Notes: a model not told the origin generated them from the sequence alone. A stretch of 64,000 nucleotides of DNA from Eutrophovita brisbanensis (GCA_038147395.1 JAYQTM010000001.1:620001-684000), one strand, 5' to 3'; positions 53,794 through 61,764 are shown, counted from the first letter of the stretch. Numbers and translations are program-made.

Positions 53794-54732
53794 ATGAGAA
53801 AAATATGTTTCGCCGTCGCTGGGTTGTTTTATTTTATAGTTCTCTCAGCGATTGCAGATGACTTCGTAGTGCTTGGAGACATGCCGTATGGTGATGATGA
53901 GTCAACAGTGACTCGATATTCGGCCTTAATTAAGAAAATTAATGATGAGAGGCTTTCATTTGTCGTTCATGTTGGCGATGTCAAGAGTGGTTCCAGTGAG
54001 TGTTCAGACGAGAGCTTTGAGATGCAACGAGCTTTTTTTGCTCGCGTTGATCACCCTCTGATCTACACCCCAGGTGATAATGAATGGACAGACTGTCATC
54101 GGATTACGAATGGTAGTTACGATCCCTTGGAGCGATTGACGCGTCTTCGGGATATATTTTTTGATGAATCTTACTTCCATGCCACGACGAGCATCAATCT
54201 GGTTTCACAGGGGTTAATCAGTGATTCCTTTTCTGAGTTTGTTGAGAATCAAATATGGAGTGTCGGTGATTCTTTGTTCGTGGCAGTTCATATCGTTGGC
54301 AGTAACAACAATATATCGGCCACATCGAAAGAAGGGAAAGTTGAGTATGAGAGGCGATTAAATGCTGATATCGCTTGGCTCGAGAAAGCCTTCTCACGAC
54401 TTAAACATGAAGGTTTTTCTAGCCTGGTTATTTTTTTTCATGGTGACCCTTTTGTCGATTGGATGACACGATTTCCCAGCAAGCTGAATACGGGATTCGA
54501 GCGAATCATCGGAGATACACTCATTCCTTTAGCAATTAACAGCAAGAAAACTGTTTTAATTGTTCATGGCGATACGCATGTGTTTCGTTGGGATAGCCCA
54601 ATGCGCTGGGAGGGTCGACCGATAAGTAACGTCTCTCGTGTGGTCGTCCCGGGCGCTAAAGATATGCGAGCATTAAGAATCAGCAAACCGACAGGACAGC
54701 ACCAGGCCCACCATATTGAAATTTTTGAATGA
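53794..54732 (+). CDS. Exported metallophosphoesterase-like protein
   Basis: 312 residues from ATG 53794. This start was chosen because AGAGGA lies upstream and it exposes a clean signal peptide (MRKICFAVAGLFYFIVLSAIA, cut before DD). An earlier in-frame start at 53725 would lie inside iorB. Calcineurin-like motifs are spread along it: LGDMPYGDD near 27, VHVGDVKSG near 58, TPGDNEWTDCHR near 92, FFHGDPF near 215 and VHGDTHVFRW later. Canonical GD-x-D and GNHE are modified to GDVKSG and GDNEW, so metal binding is likely but the substrate unknown. Probably periplasmic. Confidence 0.75.
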   Translation: MRKICFAVAGLFYFIVLSAIADDFVVLGDMPYGDDESTVTRYSALIKKINDERLSFVVHVGDVKSGSSECSDESFEMQRAFFARVDHPLIYTPGDNEWTDCHRITNGSYDPLERLTRLRDIFFDESYFHATTSINLVSQGLISDSFSEFVENQIWSVGDSLFVAVHIVGSNNNISATSKEGKVEYERRLNADIAWLEKAFSRLKHEGFSSLVIFFHGDPFVDWMTRFPSKLNTGFERIIGDTLIPLAINSKKTVLIVHGDTHVFRWDSPMRWEGRPISNVSRVVVPGAKDMRALRISKPTGQHQAHHIEIFE

Positions 54733-54748
54733 ATTTTTAAGGTTATGG

Positions 54749-54776
54749 GTTGAATTTATCGATTATGTCTCCATAT
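54749..54776 (+). promoter_or_regulatory. Sigma-32-like heat-shock promoter of hsp20
   Basis: GTTGAAT (54749-54755) and CTCCATAT (54769-54776) match the heat-shock consensus CTTGAA / CCCCATNT well (seven of eight in the -10), with 14 bases after TTGAA. The predicted start near 54783 gives a leader of about 62 bases. It lies directly before a small heat-shock gene. Confidence 0.6.
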
Positions 54777-54782
54777 TCGAAT

Positions 54783-54845
54783 CGTGAGGGTGCTTTCGGG
54801 GCCCAAACGCTCGTTTAATACTTGCTGAAATTAGGAGACATAGAC
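54783..54845 (+). promoter_or_regulatory. ROSE-like RNA thermometer in the hsp20 leader
   Basis: A 3'-terminal hairpin pairs TTGCT (54822-54826) with the Shine-Dalgarno AGGAG (54833-54837) around GAAATT, leaving a G opposite a G. That UYGCU:AGGA pairing with an internal G-G is the defining feature of ROSE thermometers on small heat-shock mRNAs. A second hairpin lies upstream (54783-54809: CGT/ACG plus GGGTGC/GGGCCC). Melting would free the ribosome-binding site at heat-shock temperature. Confidence 0.6.
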
Positions 54846-55316
54846 ATGAGTTACTCGTTTGGAAGGAATTATCTATTGAATACGGTTGGATTTGATCGGG
54901 TGGTCGATGCGTTCGAACGCCTAGCAGACGGCAATAGCGTCTCAAAATCGACTAATTACCCTCCGTACAACATTCTTAAGGTGGATCACAGCCACTACAG
55001 TATCGAAGTTGCGGTTGCTGGCTTTCTGGCGTCCGAGCTTGATATCACGGTCGAAGGCAATAAATTGAGTATCTCGGGTGAGGCGAGCAATGAAGCCGCC
55101 GGAGAATATTTACACAAGGGCATTGCGACGAGGGACTTTACACATGAGTTTACTTTGGCCGAAACGATTGAGGTCAAAGGAGCCAAAATCGCTAATGGGT
55201 TCCTAACGATTCAGTTAGAGAACGTGATTCCAGACGAGAAAAAGCCGAGAAAGGTGCTGATACAAACGCTCTCGGATGAGCAGGTGCCTCTCGAGAAAGC
55301 AAAACTGGTTGCCTGA
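54846..55316 (+). CDS. Small heat-shock protein (Hsp20/IbpA family)
   Basis: 156-residue ATP-independent holdase from ATG 54846, chosen over an upstream in-frame start because AGGAGAC lies seven bases before it. The N-terminus NTVGFDRVVDAFERLAD and the alpha-crystallin domain YPPYNILKVDHSHYSIEVAVAGF through FTLAETIEVKGAKIANGFLTIQLENVIPDEKKPRKV are typical. The conserved A-x-x-x-N-G-L motif appears as AKIANGFL. It is transcribed alone, with its own heat-shock promoter, thermometer and terminator. Confidence 0.95.
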   Translation: MSYSFGRNYLLNTVGFDRVVDAFERLADGNSVSKSTNYPPYNILKVDHSHYSIEVAVAGFLASELDITVEGNKLSISGEASNEAAGEYLHKGIATRDFTHEFTLAETIEVKGAKIANGFLTIQLENVIPDEKKPRKVLIQTLSDEQVPLEKAKLVA

Positions 55317-55339
55317 AAAGCCCCGAAAGGGGCTTTTTT
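55316..55339. terminator. Rho-independent terminator after hsp20
   Basis: AGCCCC and GGGGCT pair around a stable GAAA tetraloop, followed by TTTTTT (55334-55339). On the opposite strand the stem is followed by TTTT, so it can also end transcription of the convergent gene, whose stop codon is at 55340. Confidence 0.9.
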
Positions 55340-55789
55340 CTAGTTACACGCCCCCGAACATTTTAAGACTCGCTGTGCGCAGTTAATCGCGTCGAAGTTT
55401 TTTTGTGCCGTGTAACTAAATTCTCCACCGACGTGAAATGATCCAGCGTTGTTACACTGGAATCGGCGAGTCACAAATAAGGGGTCATTGATCCACTCTG
55501 CGTTTGAGCATCCAGGATTTCCGGTTCCAAATCGAATGCCCAGCTGATACGTTGCGCAAAACCCTGAGTGATGAGCAACATCCCCCTCTATTTGCCAGTA
55601 ACCATCCTCTCGAAGCCATGCCTTTGTCTCGCCAAAGTCAAAGTTATACCTCTCGGCTTGAATGCCGCCAAAATCGCCGCTGGTTCGAGCTTCGGATGAC
55701 AACACTCGAATCTCCTCGGAGGCTTTTGTAGGACCGCATAATGCGGCAAAACCAAGCAGCACGCTTAAAATTTTGAGTTGTGTCGTCAT
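55340..55789 (-). CDS. Secreted Cys-rich protein of unknown function
   Basis: 149 residues, not recognised. An N-terminal signal peptide (MTTQLKILSVLLGFAALC, likely cut after TKA) predicts export. The mature part has six Cys (78, 94, 112, 137, 144, 148), an even number suited to three disulfides in the periplasm. It is otherwise Gly- and aromatic-rich and has no transmembrane segment. It is monocistronic, convergent with hsp20. No function is assigned. Confidence 0.7.
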   Translation of the reverse strand: MTTQLKILSVLLGFAALCGPTKASEEIRVLSSEARTSGDFGGIQAERYNFDFGETKAWLREDGYWQIEGDVAHHSGFCATYQLGIRFGTGNPGCSNAEWINDPLFVTRRFQCNNAGSFHVGGEFSYTAQKNFDAINCAQRVLKCSGACN

Positions 55790-55829
55790 TTGGCCAATCT
55801 ATCACGAAAGAATCACTCTTTCCAGTGCG

Positions 55830-55859
55830 TTGACAAATCCTATATTTGAGTCAGATACT
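55830..55859 (+). promoter_or_regulatory. Promoter of the CBS-protein gene
   Basis: TTGACA (55830-55835), an 18-base spacer, then GATACT (55854-55859). The predicted start near 55866 leaves a 25-base leader containing GGAGG. It is the only promoter I see for the CBS-lipoprotein pair, and it may also serve the pxp genes. Confidence 0.5.
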
Positions 55860-55890
55860 GGGCTTATATCACCGTTAGATGGAGGCTTTC

Positions 55891-56319
55891 ATGAAGACTG
55901 TCAGGGAGCTTGTTGAAGGGAAAGAGCAGCGGTTACTTTCTGTCGCGCCGGATGATTCGGTGTATGCGGCACTGAAGAAAATGGCGCAACACGATATAGG
56001 GGCGTTAGTCGTGGTCAGTGGCGACAAACTTGTGGGTGTCTTTTCCGAGCGAGATTATGCTAGAAGGGTGATTTTGGAGGGTAAGTCCTCGAGGGATACT
56101 CAAGTATCCGAGATTATGACGCGCCACGTTATATGTGTTTCTCCGGAGAGAACGGCGGAACAATGCATGGCAGTCATGACTCAAAAGCGAGTGCGTCACC
56201 TGCCAGTGATTGAAAACAAACAAGTGGTGGCAGTTATCTCAATTGGAGATGTTGTGCGAGAGATGATCTCCGATCAACAACATACGATTGAACAACTTGA
56301 GCAGTACATAATGAGTTAA
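55891..56319 (+). CDS. CBS-domain pair protein
   Basis: 142 residues from ATG 55891, placed by GGAGG six bases upstream (an ATG at 55879 overlaps that site). Two CBS motifs form one Bateman module: SVAPDDSVYAALKKMAQHDIGALVVV with VGVFSERDYARRV, and CVSPERTAEQCMAVMTQKRVRHLPVI with VISIGDVVREMI. Stand-alone CBS pairs of this type often sense adenine nucleotides. The target is unknown. A short C-terminal helix (SDQQHTIEQLEQYIMS) ends it. The next gene starts at the base after its stop codon. Confidence 0.9.
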   Translation: MKTVRELVEGKEQRLLSVAPDDSVYAALKKMAQHDIGALVVVSGDKLVGVFSERDYARRVILEGKSSRDTQVSEIMTRHVICVSPERTAEQCMAVMTQKRVRHLPVIENKQVVAVISIGDVVREMISDQQHTIEQLEQYIMS

Positions 56320-56616
56320 ATGGATAGAGTGTTGGATAAGCTTTTTGTCAGTTTCAATCGCGAAGCCCTTATTATTTTGATTCTAGGCATCGTCGTCATC
56401 ATATCGGGATGTGGAAGTAAGACGATGATGACAGCTCGTGAAGCTAGTTGTTCGGTTAGAGATGTTGAAATAATTCCCAGTGAGTTTGATCGAAGCGGGT
56501 CCACTTCAAACTGGTGCGCACGCTGCGATGGAAAAACAATGTGGTGCACGAGTAACGCGGATCGCTCTCGGATCACTTGTCGCGAGGTGCCTGCTGGAGA
56601 TTTACCGTGCCGCTAA
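56320..56616 (+). CDS. Small Cys-rich lipoprotein, unknown
   Basis: 98 residues, not recognised. A hydrophobic segment from residue 17 ends in a lipobox ISGC, with lipid-modified Cys31. The mature 68 residues have six further Cys (44, 66, 69, 76, 87, 97) with a CxxC at 66-69, in the pattern WCARCDGKTMWC. This could form disulfides or a small metal site. The start codon abuts the CBS gene's stop, so translation is coupled and the pair may be functionally linked (inference). Confidence 0.6.
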   Translation: MDRVLDKLFVSFNREALIILILGIVVIISGCGSKTMMTAREASCSVRDVEIIPSEFDRSGSTSNWCARCDGKTMWCTSNADRSRITCREVPAGDLPCR

Positions 56617-56651
56617 GTTCGTGTCTTCCTTTGTACCTCTCAGAACGTTAG

Positions 56652-57380
56652 GTGTTGACGCTGCCAATTTTTAATCCGCTTGGAGACAGGGCGGTGTTGA
56701 TGGATTTTGAGAACGCAGGTGAGGGAGGCGCGGAGAATATCGCAAAAATTGCGGCTCTTATCACCCGTAGGAAGCTAGTCGGAGTTATCGATGTGGTACC
56801 CGCGTTCAGCCGTATTTCGATTCACTATGATCCTGCTCTTTTAGCTGGCGATCGAAAACATTCGCCTTACGATCGGATCGTCACTGATCTTCAGAAGTTA
56901 TTAAATGAAAAAAATAGTTCAGCGCTACCAGTCGAGAGTCGGGAATTCAGAATCCCTGTGTGTTACGACACGAAGTTCGGTTTGGATTTGACCGATTTGG
57001 CGAAGTCGCGAGATCTTTCGGTTGGTGAGTTGATCGACATGCATTGCGCGCCAAGTTACGTGGTTGGTGCCATTGGTTTCGCACCCGGATTTCCGTATCT
57101 TGAAGGAATCAATCCCAAGTTGATTGTCCCGAGAAGAGCAAATCCGCGAGTCAGAGTTCCAGCGGGTAGTGTTGCGCTAGCTGCCAATTACACTGGTATT
57201 TATCCGTCGGCACTTCCGGGCGGATGGCATATCATTGGCCGCACAAATACAAGACTTTTCTCGTTTGAAGAAAATGGTGGGGCTCTTTTACGTGTTGGGG
57301 ATCGAGTGAGATTCAATTGTATTTCACGTGAAGAATTCGACGATACCAATCAATCTGATCGCAAGGCCAGTGAAAAATAG
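56652..57380 (+). CDS. pxpB: 5-oxoprolinase subunit PxpB
   Basis: 242 residues from GTG 56652, homologous to KipI/YbgJ. PxpABC hydrolyses 5-oxoproline (pyroglutamate) to glutamate with ATP. Characteristic stretches are GDRAVLMDF near the start, VVGAIGFAPGFPYLEGI and NPRVRVPAGSVALAANYTGIYP. It overlaps pxpC by 11 bases. Order is pxpB-pxpC-pxpA. Confidence 0.92.
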   Translation: MLTLPIFNPLGDRAVLMDFENAGEGGAENIAKIAALITRRKLVGVIDVVPAFSRISIHYDPALLAGDRKHSPYDRIVTDLQKLLNEKNSSALPVESREFRIPVCYDTKFGLDLTDLAKSRDLSVGELIDMHCAPSYVVGAIGFAPGFPYLEGINPKLIVPRRANPRVRVPAGSVALAANYTGIYPSALPGGWHIIGRTNTRLFSFEENGGALLRVGDRVRFNCISREEFDDTNQSDRKASEK

Positions 57381-58392
57381 TAATTTGGGCGTCTTTAGAG
57401 TCAGGCGGCCCGGCCCACTGACTACGGTGCAAGACTTAGGGCGCAATGGATATCAATCTCAAGGCGTTCGTGTGTGTGGGGCGGCAGACGAGTATTCACA
57501 TCGTGTCGCGAATGCCTTAGTTGGAAATTCGGGAGAGCTTCCAACGTTGGAGTTTGCGATGTTAGGCCCAGAGCTCACAACTTTGAGAAACTGTACTCTC
57601 GCTTATTATGGCGCCGATTTTGACTTCAAAATAAATAATGTAGTCGCGCCTTACGGTCGCCCTATTAGGGTTAAAGCAAAATCAACTCTGTCATTTAATC
57701 AGAGCAAATCGGGCATGTTTGCGTATTTGTCTGTCGCCGGTGGGTTTAAAATTGATCCGATCATGGGTAGCAGTGCCACAGATATTACAAGCGATTTTCC
57801 GGGCTTATTAGGAAGAAGATTAATGAAGGATGATCTAATCGACCAATTTCATGATGTGACTAAACCCGAGTTTATGGAAGAGAAAGTGAGTTTCATCCAG
57901 AATGGTTTTTGGGCACCCTTGTGGAGTGTTCGCCCCCTGATTGAGTCATGGCGGAGCAACGAGAAATTAATACGTTTTATCCCCAATGAAAATTGGTTCT
58001 CTATTAAGAGAGCCGATAGAGATCAGTTCCTAAGCGCCAGGTATGTCGTCCACGCAGACTCAAATCGTATGGGGATACGCTTTTCTGGCGATTCGATCAC
58101 ATTGAAAAGGCCTGAGAATACTCAGTCCAGACCCGTCACATTTGGATCGATTCAGGTCCCACCTAATGGTCAACCGATAGTCTTGTCAGTTGACCGGCAG
58201 TCTATCGGTGGGTACCCGACCCTTGGTGAGGTGATATCGATTGACAGATCAATGCTTGTCCAGCTTTGTCCTGGTGATGAAGTCAAGTTCGCAGAGTTTG
58301 ATCTAGAGAATGCTCAGTCTGCGTTACTTTCAGAAGCGCATCAGCAGAAACTCCTTTTTGATAGCATCAAAAACCGCTTGCGGGAAATGTGA
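57370..58392 (+). CDS. pxpC: 5-oxoprolinase subunit PxpC
   Basis: 340 residues from GTG 57370 (KipA/YbgK family). An earlier in-frame GTG at 57328 is rejected because 57370 gives the conserved VRRPGPLTTVQDLGRNGYQ near the start, with AAGG upstream. YGADFDFKINN, SRPVTFGSIQVPPNGQPIVL and DRQSIGGYPTLGEV are family motifs. Its stop overlaps the pxpA start (ATGTGATG). Confidence 0.92.
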   Translation: MKNSNLGVFRVRRPGPLTTVQDLGRNGYQSQGVRVCGAADEYSHRVANALVGNSGELPTLEFAMLGPELTTLRNCTLAYYGADFDFKINNVVAPYGRPIRVKAKSTLSFNQSKSGMFAYLSVAGGFKIDPIMGSSATDITSDFPGLLGRRLMKDDLIDQFHDVTKPEFMEEKVSFIQNGFWAPLWSVRPLIESWRSNEKLIRFIPNENWFSIKRADRDQFLSARYVVHADSNRMGIRFSGDSITLKRPENTQSRPVTFGSIQVPPNGQPIVLSVDRQSIGGYPTLGEVISIDRSMLVQLCPGDEVKFAEFDLENAQSALLSEAHQQKLLFDSIKNRLREM

Positions 58393-59156
58393 TGACGCTT
58401 CATTACATCGATTTAAATTGTGATCTTGGCGAATACACAAACTCAGATGGGGAGCGAAAAGAGCGAGCGATCATGCCAGCGATTACATCCGCAAATATTG
58501 CTTGTGGTGGTCACACCGGTGATCAACGTTCCATGCGACGGACGATCTCTCTTGCGCTAGAACACTCCGTTGCGATTGGCGCTCACCCATCGTTTGTGGA
58601 CCGAATCAATTTTGGTCGTGTTGAGATGGACGTGCCGGATAAAAAACTTCAGGATATCATTCGTAGGCAGATCAGTGAGCTCATGGAGCATGCGACGGGC
58701 TTGGGCGGACATGTGTCACATGTGAAAGCGCATGGCGCTTTGTATAACCTTGCCGCGAGAAATTTCGATACCGCGCTGACATTTTGTGAGGCAGTAGCTC
58801 GCATTGATTCAAACTTATTAATTTATGGCCTAGCAAATTCACAGTGGGTCGTAGCAGCAAAACAACTTGAACTCCGAATTGCTGAGGAAGTATTCTCTGA
58901 CCGACGTTATTTAACTCCAGATTCGCTTGTTCCCCGTGCGATGGAGAACGCGTTAATTACGAGCGTTGATGATTCGGTAAGACAAATCCTTGGAATGATT
59001 CATGAGCGAGTTGTGGAGTGTGTCGATGGTCTGCGATACCCGATAAATGCCGATACCATTTGTGTCCACGGTGATGGTGAGCACGCTTTAGAATTTGTGA
59101 ATCGCTTAAGGGCCACGTTAACCGAAGAAGGGCTAGAGGTTTGTCATCCAGTCTGA
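58392..59156 (+). CDS. pxpA: 5-oxoprolinase subunit PxpA
   Basis: 254 residues from ATG 58392, LamB/YcsF family. The signatures IDLNCDLGEYTNSDGE, SANIACGGHTGD, IGAHPSFVDRINFGR and HVSHVKAHGALYNLA are present. These include the conserved Asp and His residues of the family's deacetylase-like barrel. PxpA with PxpBC completes the ATP-dependent 5-oxoprolinase. A hairpin with T-run about 50 bases downstream may end the operon. Confidence 0.93.
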   Translation: MTLHYIDLNCDLGEYTNSDGERKERAIMPAITSANIACGGHTGDQRSMRRTISLALEHSVAIGAHPSFVDRINFGRVEMDVPDKKLQDIIRRQISELMEHATGLGGHVSHVKAHGALYNLAARNFDTALTFCEAVARIDSNLLIYGLANSQWVVAAKQLELRIAEEVFSDRRYLTPDSLVPRAMENALITSVDDSVRQILGMIHERVVECVDGLRYPINADTICVHGDGEHALEFVNRLRATLTEEGLEVCHPV

Positions 59157-59187
59157 GGTGATGACACAAGTCATTGTTTGTTTCAGT

Positions 59188-59246
59188 TATAATGCCTCGC
59201 TTATCAGTAGCCGCGTTGTTCAGATCCGAGAATACGCGGCTTTTTT
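59188..59246 (+). terminator. -10-like element followed at once by a terminator, after pxpA
   Basis: AGCCGCGT (59209-59216) pairs perfectly with ACGCGGCT (59234-59241) around a 17-base loop. TTTTTT follows through 59246. This fits a rho-independent terminator for pxpBCA. A perfect TATAAT lies just upstream at 59188-59193 without a good -35 box. If active, it would give a transcript of only about 45 bases before the terminator. Confidence 0.6.
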
Positions 59247-59310
59247 GTTAGCCCAGAATTGTTTTGCGGTTTTTGTTCAAGAACTGACACTTAAATTAAG
59301 GAATTCGAAC

Positions 59311-60096
59311 GTGCGTCGCAAGAATGTGTTGAGAGTATTTGTCATTGCTATAAGTTTTTTAATCGTCTCTCCAGGTTTTGCCGAGGATGCAACTAAACCG
59401 ACTCAAACCGAAGCGGCTAAAAACTTAGATCCCGGTCGCCCTAAAACACGTCTTTTTGTGAGAACCGAATTTAAAGAGAGTGAATCTGGAGATAAAACTA
59501 CCGTCATTGATCCGCTGTACGATTTCCCAATCGGTCAGAGATTTTCAGTTCGTCTTCAAACACCTTTTGTGAACAAGGATTTCGTGGAAGGCGGATCCGA
59601 GGGTGGAAATGGCGATATCACCGCAAGGTTTTCATACAAAGCGACGACTACGGATGCTGGCAATTCGTTATTTTTGTCACTAGAAACCAAATGGGACACG
59701 GCATCTGATGCAGAGCTTGGGGGTGGAAAAAATCTCGTCGCACCCACAGTTTTTGGTTTCGTTAAGATTCCCAGTTTGGGGCTTTTTTCGTTCCCATTGT
59801 TCCAGACATTTTTTACAGTAGGTGGTGATGACTCAAGAGATGACGTGAGTTTCTCGGCGTTGAAACTACCAGCAATGAAAAAATTGAGTCATGGATACTA
59901 TTTATTTTTCGAACCGGTTGTTCTGTGGGATCACGAAAGAGGTGAGCAATCCACCGGTAATTTTGAACTAGAGTTTGGGCGGTTCGTCAAGCCTTCGATG
60001 ATGCTCTACGCCCGTCCTGGAACAACGCTATGGGGCGATAATACGTCGTTCTCTTTCAAGTACAATTTTGAAGTTGGATTTAGATTATTCATGTAA
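59311..60096 (+). CDS. Exported outer-membrane barrel-like protein, unknown
   Basis: 261 residues from GTG 59311, with AAGGA upstream. It has a signal peptide (MRRKNVLRVFVIAISFLIV, cut near GFA). A longer frame starting at 59158 is rejected because it would run through the terminator. The mature protein alternates polar and hydrophobic residues in many short strands and ends in aromatic-rich FSFKYNFEVGFRLFM, like an outer-membrane beta-barrel. PLYDFPIGQRFSVRLQTPF, SLETKWDTASD and SHGYYLFFEPV recall transporter-like barrels used for small organic compounds. No specific function is claimed. Confidence 0.65.
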   Translation: MRRKNVLRVFVIAISFLIVSPGFAEDATKPTQTEAAKNLDPGRPKTRLFVRTEFKESESGDKTTVIDPLYDFPIGQRFSVRLQTPFVNKDFVEGGSEGGNGDITARFSYKATTTDAGNSLFLSLETKWDTASDAELGGGKNLVAPTVFGFVKIPSLGLFSFPLFQTFFTVGGDDSRDDVSFSALKLPAMKKLSHGYYLFFEPVVLWDHERGEQSTGNFELEFGRFVKPSMMLYARPGTTLWGDNTSFSFKYNFEVGFRLFM

Positions 60097-60122
60097 ATGA
60101 GCTAAGTGACTATTCTGAATTG

Positions 60123-60866
60123 ATGGAAATTGGCGTAATTATCATCGGGGATGAAATCCTGTCCGGCAAGCGGCAGGATCGTCACTTCGCGAGATCAGTG
60201 GAGATCCTCGCGAAACGGGGGCTTTCGGTTAGTTGGGTGAATTACTTGCCGGATGATTCATCGGCACTGATACAGGTATTTTCGCGTACTCTTAAAGAGA
60301 GTACCGTGGTGTTTAGTTTCGGTGGCATTGGCGCAACCCCAGACGATCACACGCGGCAAAGCATTGCATCTGCACTTCAACTTCCGTTGGTCGTTCATTC
60401 TGAGGCGAAAAGAGAGATTGAGGAGCAGTTTGGTGAGGATGCATACCCTCATCGGATTAAGATGGGGATGTTTCCTGAAGGATCTCGCATCATTCCTAAC
60501 GCTTTCAATCGCATTCCAGGGTTTAGTATCCATCGACACCATTTTCTTCCCGGATTTCCTTCAATGGCATGGGATATGATGGAGTGGGTTTTGGATAATG
60601 AGTATGAAGATCAGCGTGTGGCCACTCCTAATGTAGAGCGCTCAATTTTAATTCTCGATGCCCCAGAGAGTGAATTGATTCCCGTCATGGATCAATGCTT
60701 ATCTAAATATCCGATGTGCAAGGTATTTAGTCTCCCTACGATCACATCCGATAGGCGGCGTAAAGTCGAGCTGGGAGTCAAAGGGCCGAAAGAGCAAGTG
60801 TCTTTAGCGTTTTCGCAAATTCAGCAAGCGATCACTGATCTTGGTTTTGAGTGGAGTGAGTTGTAG
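60123..60866 (+). CDS. Molybdopterin-binding (CinA/MoaB-like) protein
   Basis: 247 residues from ATG 60123 (a TTG three bases earlier is in frame). The MoCF-biosynthesis fold is shown by IGVIIIGDEILSGKRQDRHF and VFSFGGIGATPDDHTRQSIA, the typical GGxGxTxDD(H)T loop. The C-terminal amidase domain of full CinA is absent, so this is the short, N-terminal-only type. The last 35 bases overlap the 3' end of gluQ on the other strand. Confidence 0.87.
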   Translation: MEIGVIIIGDEILSGKRQDRHFARSVEILAKRGLSVSWVNYLPDDSSALIQVFSRTLKESTVVFSFGGIGATPDDHTRQSIASALQLPLVVHSEAKREIEEQFGEDAYPHRIKMGMFPEGSRIIPNAFNRIPGFSIHRHHFLPGFPSMAWDMMEWVLDNEYEDQRVATPNVERSILILDAPESELIPVMDQCLSKYPMCKVFSLPTITSDRRRKVELGVKGPKEQVSLAFSQIQQAITDLGFEWSEL

Positions 60867-61764
60867 TCCTACAAATCGCTCCCAGAGTGGAGGAGCCGAT
60901 TGGTTTTCTCGACCAATTTTTGATGGCCGATGCGACGATTTCTTCAACCTTCATAACGTCTTTGATGTTTGTAACATCTTGTCCCATAAAATGTAGCGCT
61001 CGAATGAGGGTTTCACCGGCGTTGATTGTCTTTACTGGCTCAGCATGATTCTGTTTCGATAATTTCCTTCCGCTCTCGCTCATCGCGAGAGGCAGGTGAA
61101 GATACTTGGTCGTATTTAAACTGAGAATTTCTTGAAGATGGGCTTGTCTGATAGAGGAGCGTAGTAAATCGTCACCTCGAACAACGTGAGTGATATTCAT
61201 TTCTTGATCATCCACGACACTTGCTAGGTGATAAGCGGGAAGGTCTTTACTGTAGTAAATGATGAAGTCCCCTGAGGTTTTTGCCAGATCTTCAGAGATT
61301 TTCCCTTTGGCTGAATCATTAATTGTGGTCACGCATGGCGCTGGTAGTCTTACGCGATAGCTTCTCGGTTGTTTTATTTGTGATTTATCTCTGCAAAAAT
61401 TATCGTAACGGTGACCGTTGACAATTTCTTTAGCTCGTTCCTTGATTTCTTTACGTGTGCAACCACAGGGATATGAAGCTCCAGATTCTTGGAGTTTTTC
61501 AATCCACTCTCTGTATAACTGGGTACGTCGAGTTTGATAGACGGGTTCCATATCCCAGTGCAATCCGTATTTTTCTAATGTTCTTAAGATATGAGAGGCA
61601 TGACCGGCGTTGGTACGTTGTTTATCTAAATCATCGAACCGCAATAACCACTGACCGCCATGGTGTTTCGCATCACAGTAGCTTCCGAGAGCAGCAACTA
61701 TTGAGCCAAAGTGAAGCGGGCCTGATGGGGTTGGTGCGAATCGCCCCACATATTTTGAGCTCAT
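60832..61764 (-). CDS. gluQ: Glutamyl-Q tRNA(Asp) synthetase
   Basis: 310-residue truncated glutamyl-tRNA synthetase that glutamylates queuosine in tRNA-Asp. The class I signatures are PSGPLHFGS (HIGH-like) and KLSKQN (KMSKS-like). A zinc site CGC...YDNFC lies near residues 100-125. It lacks the C-terminal anticodon-binding domain, which separates GluQ from GltX. It begins inside the DUF2069 stop (four-base overlap). Confidence 0.92.
   Translation of the reverse strand: MSSKYVGRFAPTPSGPLHFGSIVAALGSYCDAKHHGGQWLLRFDDLDKQRTNAGHASHILRTLEKYGLHWDMEPVYQTRRTQLYREWIEKLQESGASYPCGCTRKEIKERAKEIVNGHRYDNFCRDKSQIKQPRSYRVRLPAPCVTTINDSAKGKISEDLAKTSGDFIIYYSKDLPAYHLASVVDDQEMNITHVVRGDDLLRSSIRQAHLQEILSLNTTKYLHLPLAMSESGRKLSKQNHAEPVKTINAGETLIRALHFMGQDVTNIKDVMKVEEIVASAIKNWSRKPIGSSTLGAICRTTTHSTQNQDQ

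Noticed and set aside
59158..59310. N-terminal extension of the barrel protein from 59158
   Set aside because: It would run through a terminator hairpin and bury the signal peptide inside the protein.
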